Source: Orychophragmus violaceus (Eukaryota; Streptophyta; Magnoliopsida; Brassicales; Brassicaceae). From it: a stretch of 64,000 bases of DNA. The notes under the pieces are model-generated. The model made no database searches. It saw only the letters and a list, made by a program, of their open reading frames with translations, and had not been told where the DNA came from. The stretch covers positions 102,651,994 through 102,715,993 of the forward strand of contig CM058233.1 in assembly GCA_030180135.1 (NCBI GenBank). The letters run 5' to 3'. The translations under genes were made by a program, and so were the position numbers. Shown in pieces: positions 57,048 to 64,000 of the stretch (positions within the stretch are counted from its first letter, which is position 1; every line of letters begins with the position of its first letter).

Positions 57048-57799
57048 TTGCTTCCTCTAATGAGTATCCTCTTCTAGTGGCTAGCTCTTTGAGTTTCACG
57101 TAACACAAAACTGGTGTATTATTTTGGTTCATTAATAAAATAATAAAGCATGTCTAACATTAAGAAAACAATTTTTTTGAATAGATCAAATAATCAAGTC
57201 GTTAATTTATTCAATATATGGTTATATCTTCTGCTTAGTTACCCAAGTTAAAAATGTCAATCTGTCCGAGAATAAATTGTATGTTCGGATGATTTAGATG
57301 GGACAACAAATTGTATGTACTGTATGCAATGTGTCATGTATACCATTCATTTTTTTTTTCTCCAGTTGTGGACATGGCCATTACAAAATTGAAAGTAGAA
57401 ACAACATGCTCATAAACCACCAGCAGATCCATACGACAGTAAAAATTTATAAAGTAAAAAAATCATGAACAGTTATATATAAAAGAACCCTTCAAAAGCC
57501 TCGGGCATGGCCAGGAACCTCGTTGCAAGCTCCTTAACAAGAACTAGTGTGTCAAATTGGATGTAGCTTGTGCGTGATCCAACCGAAATTGTACACTTTT
57601 AATTAACCAATATTATTGATCAACCTTTCATCCTGTGATATAAGAAATTGTAGGTTTTAAGGTTAATCACTCAACCTACAAAACAAATGTGGCTGTAGTA
57701 TAAATTGAGGTCAAGCCTAAATGGATCATGTTTAGAACAAAATGAGTGCATAGCTAAGCCAAATAAGAATATTTTAAAAACTAACAATCCTAAGTGACA
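57048..57799. other. Intergenic; one coding-like fragment
   Basis: Mostly AT-rich. On the minus strand about 57485-57597 reads a protein-like 36-codon stretch (SYIQFDTLVLVKELATRF, LAMPEAFEGF) ending in TAA and preceded by an AG. It may be a stray exon; I cannot name it. Confidence 0.35.
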
Positions 57800-59100
57800 A
57801 ATAAAAGCAAGAAACAAGAACAAGTAAGAGAAATTCAAAACCAGCAAAGAAAGCAAGAACAAGCAGTGAATAAGATAAGACAATGACTAAAAGAGGATCT
57901 AACATAAGGTTAATGAATCAAAGCTAGATAAAAATAATCATAGGTGTTTATTTAACAATCACACATGCAAAAGATAGCTAAATGATGGCTAATCCTAGCT
58001 GCTTATTTTCTTGCATCTTAACTCTACGCTAATTATGCAATAATCTATTTTTCAAATTTCAAATCACACAATAGCACAATAGCATGCAATTCAATCAATT
58101 ACAACAACGTCAAACAAGCTTAATCCTTTAGTATATAACACAATTTTAAATCAATCATATTTCTAGGCACTAATCTCCTTAATCAACTCCTAATCAAGAA
58201 CAAATTCGCATTTGTGATTAAGAATCAATCAAGCATGTAAAATAAGTTCATATGATTAATAAACACATTAGACATCAATTCTCATTGACTAAGCATGGAA
58301 AATCTCTAATAAGGTTCTTTCAACCATTTCATCGAACACGTTCCGGACAACAAAAAGAATATAATCTAAATCATCAATTCCTTACAAATTTAGCATAGAG
58401 AACAAACTAAAGAAAGATTAACATTAATTAAGCATTAAGTAATCTAGGTCATCTCTAATCTAACCCTTATATACCTCATTATTAAAACCCAAAATGATTA
58501 CTCATTAATCATAATGATCCCATCAAAATATATAATGAGTGATAGAAATCATGATTAGAGAGATACATAAAAAAGAGATTAAAACAAAAATAAGAAATAT
58601 TTGATTGAAATTATAAACTCTGGTTACAAGTGTTAAAAACACTCACAGGAAACGAAAAGAAAAAACTTAAGAGAAAGAAATAATTTAGAGTTTTTGGACT
58701 AAAAACTATTTATGAAGACTTATTTTTCAAGTTGGGTCGATCCAATAAAGTTGGGTCAACCCAGAAAATTAGGATGAAAAACTGGTCAACGCCGAAGTCA
58801 GCAGAAAGATTGGCTCGCATGCGGTTGCGGTTTGACCATGATGCAAACCACTAGCTCATCCTCATAAGTATGTGGTCACATTCATACCACAGTGCAAACC
58901 GATAGACACCTCGCAGTTGAGCTCTGTTTGCTGCGCTGATCGCAGGTTGAGAGCAAGTAATTACGGTGGTTGCAAGTGATTACAACGGTTGCCCACACAA
59001 ACCGCAATCCTCTCATACCATCGCGGTATGCTTAACTGCATGATAAAACGCTAGGGTCACCTTGCTCGCCTTTCTCTTTTTTTTCTTCATTCCAATCAGC
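57800..59100 (-). mobile_element. Diverged LTR related to inner retrotransposon
   Basis: The reverse complement matches the inner element's LTR in order: TGATTCTTAATCACAAATG (58217 region) and GTGTTCGATGAAATG (58325 region) correspond to 20444-20463 and 20326-20340. Further on, 58800-59050 has CGGTTTG/CAAACCG and GCGGT repeats where the inner LTR has its inverted-repeat cluster. No interior or second LTR is seen, so it is a solo LTR or fragment. Ends not resolved. Confidence 0.6.
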
Positions 59101-59201
59101 TTCAAATGCTTTTCACACCTCCAAGTAACATTTTCATGACTTATAATGATCAAATGCAAATATACACACACCTAAACATGCTTAAATGTAAGATATATAA
59201 C

Positions 59202-59417
59202 CAGGGTCGGCCATGGGTTAAAGCAAGCAAAGCTCTTGCTTTAGGCGCCAAAACTATATCATTAATTTGGGACATCAGATTACAATAACTTGTCGTGGTG
59301 TAGTGGTTGAGTAAGTCACTTATTGATAATAGGTGCAAGGTTTGAGTTGTGTTGTATACATGTTAGGTGGATTTTTTTTTTTGGCTTTAGGCGCCACTGT
59401 GTAACGGGCTGGGCATG
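59202..59417. mobile_element. hAT-type MITE, 216 bp
   Basis: Begins CAGGGTCGGCC and ends GGGCTGGGCATG, hAT-like ends. Flanked by the near-identical 8-bp repeats TATATAAC (59194-59201) and TATACAAC (59418-59425). Inside, GGTGTAGTGGTTGAGTAA and GGTTTGAGTTG resemble A and B boxes of a tRNA promoter. Confidence 0.78.
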
Positions 59418-59425
59418 TATACAAC

Positions 59426-60099
59426 CAAAACATACTAAAAAGATGATGTAAGAACCATCAAGATTCAGAGTATATCATCGTGGTACATGTATGGTTTTGA
59501 TATGGTTCCATCCTTCACCCTGCTTTTTAATCAGTATTATATACAATATTTTATTCAATTTATCAACAACTATATCAAAAGTCGTTCCCCATTTTCTGTA
59601 TATGCCTGTTAATAATTATATTTTATGGTCTCTAGCCATTAATCAACAAAGATTTTTCATATTTTGATATAGTATTTCATTTTGTTTTGATATGAAATGT
59701 AAAAAAATTAGAAAGGTACCGAACATCGTTTTCTCTGAGATTCCTTTTATTGATTCCTCAAGCAAAAATTATAATTTCTCATTTATAAGCTAGTTGACTA
59801 TTAATTAATCCGATCTTATATATATATATCTGTAGAATTCTTCAAACCTTCTATTTTAAAAAGTGAAATTTTGGTATAAACTAATATTTAACAAAGACAA
59901 AAATAATTTTTATTTTGGTGACAGATACAAAATATCTAATCTATTGAAGAAAAAAACACTTCATCCACAAAAATTCCACGAACTTGTCTATACGTAATAC
60001 GTTGAACCGTGTAAGGCCGAATACTTCTTAATTTAAATATTAGTACATACAAAGTTTAAGACTACCACGTCGACAATGTGCCTCCACGAAAAACTGTTT
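59426..60099. other. Upstream region of XTH14
   Basis: AT-rich; no gene or transposon end recognised. Confidence 0.5.
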
Positions 60100-60106
60100 A
60101 TATAAC
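60100..60106 (+). promoter_or_regulatory. TATA box of XTH14
   Basis: TATATAA, 79 bp before the start codon. Confidence 0.6.
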
Positions 60107-60184
60107 CTCTCATTTCCAACTCATCAAATCCATCGACAAACACTTATCTTCCACGGCAAGAAACAACAGAGTACCGGGCAAAAA

Positions 60185-61236
60185 ATGGCGATTTTCGCAA
60201 CCAAACAGTCTCTGTTGTTGTCTCTCCTCGCCGTTGGCTTATTTGTTGTCGCTGCATCTGCCGGAAGCTTTTACGAGAGCTTTGATATCACTTGGGGAGA
60301 TGGTCGTGCCAACATATTCGAGAATGGACAGCTTCTCACTTGTACTCTTGACAAGATCTCCGGCTCGGGTTTTCAATCCAAGAAAGAGTACTTGTACGGT
60401 AAGATCGACATGAAGCTCAAGCTCGTGGCTGGAAACTCTGCTGGCACCGTTACCGCCTACTACGTACGGAATATATATCCTTAGGAAATTGATTGATATC
60501 TGATATATTAGGGTTCTTCTCATCTCAAAACTAATAAATGAAATTATATTCTAATATAATATATTTTGTGGCAGCTCTCGTCTAAAGGCTCGACGTGGGA
60601 TGAGATTGACTTTGAGTTCTTGGGAAATCTTACAGGACAGCCTTACACTATCCACACCAATGTCTTCACCAAAGGTAAAGGTGACCGTGAGATGCAGTTC
60701 AAACTCTGGTTCGATCCCACCGCGGATTTCCACACCTACACCGTTCACTGGAACCCTGTTAACATCATGTGAGTAAATAGTCTATCAAGAAATCCTACAC
60801 TGATAACATCACATGACATGTTGTTTATATACTTTCTTGTGTCTGAAGCTTCCTTGTGGATGGGATCCCAATTCGGGTGTTCAAGAACAACGAGAAAAAT
60901 GGAGTGGCTTACCCTACGTCCCAACCCATGAAGATATACTCAAGCCTTTGGGAAGCCGATGACTGGGCGACGCAAGGCGGTCGCGTGAAGATCGACTGGA
61001 GCAATGCACCATTCAAAGCCTCGTACAGGAGCTTTAACGACCAAAGCTCATGTAGCAGGACATCAAACTCGACATGGGTGACTTGTGACGCAAACAAAGA
61101 CTCGTGGATGTGGACCTCTCTGAATGACCATCAGATCGGACAGATGAAGTGGGTGCAAAAAGAATTCATGATCTACAACTACTGTACTGATTTTAAGAGG
61201 TTCCCTCAGGGTCTTCCTAAGGAGTGTAACCTTTAA
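60185..61236 (+). CDS. XTH14: Xyloglucan endotransglucosylase/hydrolase 14
   Basis: Three exons (60185-60463, 60575-60768, 60849-61236) join to 286 residues, the family norm. Signal peptide in residues 1-26 (SLLLSLLAVGLFVVAASA). The GH16 catalytic motif is WDEIDFEFLGN (about residues 99-109), with nucleophile and acid/base glutamates intact, followed directly by the usual N-glycosylation site NLT. The XET C-terminal region has conserved cysteines (SSCSRTS, VTCDAN, NYCTDFKRFPQGLPKEC). The enzyme cuts and rejoins xyloglucan in the cell wall. Features such as FYESFDITWGDGRANIFENG and NNEKNGVAYP point to XTH14 (AT4G25820) rather than its A. thaliana neighbour XTH23, which is not seen here. Confidence 0.94.
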
Positions 61237-62334
61237 ACTTTGGTTGATCCTCCCGCTATGAGAATTTTCGAGCATTTTCCTCAATATTTTTCCCCCCTTT
61301 CGTTTTATTTCATACTTGTGATGTTACTTTGATTTTTTTTTTTTTTTTTCTGTGTTTCTGAAATGCGATAATAAACGTAAATGTAATTTATTTATTTTTT
61401 TGAAAAAAACGTAAATGTAATCTTACTGAGAAAATAAAAGGTTGTACTTGATAATACATTCTATCTCGCAGTTATATGGTTTTATGTGTTTTTCTTTTGG
61501 CAAAGATAGTTTTTAGCTTAATAAAGCACTTTTGTAAATCATTAACACACACCGACACCGTTATTCCTTATTAACTTAATGAAATTTAAACTCAAATAAT
61601 GCATGTTCTTGAATAATACTTTACTTACGTTTATGAATTGTTGGTGTTTTAGCTTAATACCAATTGCTTAGTAATTCAAGTTAAATAACACAATAATATT
61701 GTGTACTCTGATCGCTACGTCTGAGGTGAGACTATGAGTAATTATCAAAGACAATTATCTCACATGAATTTATACAGTTTTAGTTTTGATTAACACTATA
61801 GAGCGTTTGGCTTCCTCTCTGGTTTTTATTAGATTTATAGGAATCTCATTGACGCTAAGAAAACTGATTTGATTTGGGATTTTCCAGGCTAAGAATAATA
61901 ATCTATATATCTCAATGGAATTTTAAAAGTTCAATTCAATGTAAAGTTTTTGACATGTTTTCAAAAATATAAAAGATAATAGTATTAGTTTGAAAGTTTA
62001 ATGAATGCATTTGGTTGGTCCAACTAACTAATAGGGCCTAACATTAAAGACTTTTAAGAGTCACTATTAGGATATTAGGAAATGAACCTTTTTTGGACAA
62101 TCCAATTTACAGGACAGAATTAACGTGTCTCATTACCTATTCACTTCATCTTCAACAATGATGTTTTTAAACTATATTTCTATATATTTTTCATATCAAA
62201 GATTCTTCACTCCATATAACTCAGTTGCGTTTTCAGGATCACACTTAGTTTCCATAATCTCATTTTTTTTTAATTCATTGCATCCAATATGTCCAGAAAA
62301 TAACTATCTGACATAACGAACAATTTAGACATTG
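61237..62334. other. 3' flank of XTH14 and spacer
   Basis: Contains a poly(T) run near 61332-61349 and the XTH14 3' untranslated region; no gene seen. Confidence 0.5.
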
Positions 62335-62638
62335 GGTGTGTTCGTTTCATCGCCGCTGCGGCAGCATTATGCGGCCAAAAAAATGACATAAATCAACGTA
62401 AGTGACACGTAGGTGAGAAAAAATTTATTGAATGCAATTGCCGCTGCGGCAGCTTTATTCAGAAGTTCTTCTGCATCATAAAATAAATCTGAACGCCATT
62501 TTTTCCGGTGGTTTACAGATGGTCTTCATCGTAAAGGAAAAGTGACGCTGCGGCCAATAAAAAGATTTAATTTATAATAATGTCTTTGTATTTTATTGAC
62601 TGTAGCCGCTGCCGTTGCGTCAATGAAACGAACACACC
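62335..62638. mobile_element. TIR MITE with GCTGCGGC repeats, 304 bp
   Basis: Inverted ends GGTGTGTTCGTTTCAT and ATGAAACGAACACACC. Inside, GCCGCTGCGGCAGC-like near-palindromes occur at about 62352, 62443 and (partly) 62545 and 62606. No clear target duplication. The TGTTCGTTT core is shared with the end of the 36.2-kb element. Confidence 0.75.
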
Positions 62639-63952
62639 TAATGTTTCCTTTTTCTCTAAAAGATATTTTATTAAACATATGAAAAACCGAAAGATCAAAC
62701 ATATCAAGCCGGGTAAACCGCACACGCGACATTGCAAAACTCCCAAATTGTGGCGAGGAACATCAACCGGAAATGAAAGAGAACCGAAGCAAGAAAAAAG
62801 ATGAGCGAACCAACTACAATGTTAATACAATAATACTATAAGGTTGGTACCCATACCATCCTAATCTGCAACCTAAAAAAAACTATATCCGATAACAGAC
62901 ATACTTAAGGAACAAAAAAAAAGACCTACTTATTGATGTTTCTCTAATTTACGTACTTATTCCCGAACTGAAAGAGATAGCTAATCAAACCAACCTAAAG
63001 ATATTGATGTTTCTCTAATTTACGTACTTATTCATAATTATTCAAGAATGTACCTATATTAATTTACGGATAAGACAATGTCCAAACAATGATTACATAC
63101 TTATTCGTAATAACTATAAGGAGACCAGTTTTTAACTTACAGATAATGACAATAGGTCCAAACAATAAACAGTTTAGGTTAGATGGTTGAAGAGGGTCCA
63201 ATGGTATATATTTGTCACTGTCTGTCTTAATTACAAGCTGTAAGTCAAATCACCTCATTTAGAGCCACACGTGACGATGTATCTCTAGTCCACTAGTGTT
63301 AGTTAGATGGAGACAAATTGAAACGGTTCGAGTTCCCCGATTTTTGTTTTACTAAGAGGTTGGTTCCCAGGCCTATTACCAGGCTCGAGCAGCTTTCATT
63401 TGAGAAATTCAGCAACACTATTTAGATAAGTTTTCAAAAAGTATTATTTCGATTTATTGATGAGAATTTTCGTAAAGTTTCTAATTAAAATCCAGAAAAT
63501 GCGAGGCATCAAATCCTATATATATAAGACTTTTCACAAGGTAGGACAATACTAACCAACTAATCATTATTAAGAGAGAGGAATAGATAGAACTCAAGAT
63601 TCTTGGATAACCATAGCGACAGAAAATTAATTAGAATGTCCTTACGGATCAAATTCATTAGAAGAAGTTAGCTTGTCAAACATTCAATGCTAATCAAGAA
63701 CTCCAACTGTATTTTGTTTTATACTCATACAACTATACAAGTGATCTATAATTTGCCGCGTACATATATATTAGTATTACGTTACCCCCTTGCCAAATCC
63801 TCAGCTCCAAAACCATTCTATATAATATAAACCAATTTATGTCATTTATAATCAGATACCTCTAAATTTTTGTAAAGAAAAATAAAAAGAGAGGGAGAGA
63901 GAGAGAACGATCATAGTTGATATATTTTCTTGTTGGAAGGAGAGAAAAAGAG
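62639..63952. other. Spacer and CASP-like promoter region
   Basis: A 27-bp stretch, TATTGATGTTTCTCTAATTT plus ACGTACT, occurs twice (62932 and 63001). TATA-like TATATAATATAA at 63820-63830 and a GA-rich leader (63889-63907) precede the CASP-like start codon. Confidence 0.5.
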
Positions 63953-64000
63953 ATGGTGAGACTAAGAGAAACAGAAGTGATCCTGAGAGTCTGTATTGTT
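63953..64000 (+). CDS. CASP-like membrane protein, first 16 codons
   Basis: ATG at 63953 opens MVRLRETEVILRVCIV, which I recognise as the N-terminus of a CASP-like (UPF0497) four-span membrane protein, the AT4G25830 type expected after XTH14. The rest lies outside the window. Relatives form scaffolds in the plasma membrane, some at the Casparian strip. Confidence 0.7.
   Translation, partial: MVRLRETEVILRVCIV

Noticed and set aside
59202..59417. A genuine tRNA gene
   Set aside because: Box-like motifs are present but no cloverleaf with paired acceptor stem can be drawn, and the sequence sits inside hAT-type ends.

Overview
The window is nuclear DNA of a Brassicaceae plant. Its genes are spliced, the intergenic DNA is AT-rich, and ten genes follow the order of the Arabidopsis thaliana chromosome 4 block around AT4G25650 to AT4G25830 (my recollection of that block, not a search). 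In order they are: 3' end of an ACD1-like/PTC52 Rieske oxygenase (+), beta-carotene hydroxylase 1 (-), glutaminyl cyclase QC (-), an SPB1-type FtsJ rRNA methyltransferase (-), 40S ribosomal protein S10 (-), a GLUTAMINE DUMPER protein (+), a DUF676 lipase-like hydrolase (-), a PR-1-like CAP protein (+), XTH14 (+) and the first 16 codons of a CASP-like protein (+). Several A. thaliana neighbours are not visible (PPPDE peptidases, ABCG4, second CAP gene, CBP60-type gene, XTH23). This fits a fractionated subgenome copy such as those of the Brassiceae, but that is inference.

Layout. 1-15.2 kb is mostly genic, with a probable Helitron at 5.9-7.2 kb. 15.46-33.9 kb is a three-level transposon nest: a full-length but decayed L1-type LINE (target duplication around ACTTCTAAACA), split by a gag-only LTR retrotransposon (18886-30608, duplication CATTG), whose 5' LTR is split by a second gag-only LTR retrotransposon (19442-25634, duplication AAGAC). 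Removing the inner element restores a 1197-bp outer LTR exactly. 34.2-36.0 kb is RPS10, with a Tourist/Harbinger-type MITE in its last intron. 36.2-45.5 kb is gene-poor: a TIR element filled by a 27-bp minisatellite, a Helitron-like 5' end, a noncoding poly(A) retroposon with a 17-bp duplication, and two more 3-bp-TSD MITEs. 45.5-52.9 kb carries GDU, DUF676 and CAP genes and a second noncoding retroposon with a 17-bp duplication. 53.6-57.0 kb is a third gag-only LTR element (minus strand, duplication CTTCT). 57.8-59.1 kb is a diverged relative of the inner element's LTR, next to a hAT-type MITE. XTH14 and the CASP-like gene close the window.

The most unusual object is the outer LTR element. 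Its gag reading frame runs past the polypurine tract into the 3' LTR, so about 262 C-terminal codons are written in U3, ending just before the LTR TATA box. The same protein carries about seven copies of a degenerate MMHLxL motif. The inner element has a cluster of four short inverted repeats in U3, right before its TATA box. The two ribosome-related genes (SPB1-like and RPS10) share telo-box plus site II promoter signatures; the other genes form no functional operon-like unit, as expected for a plant.
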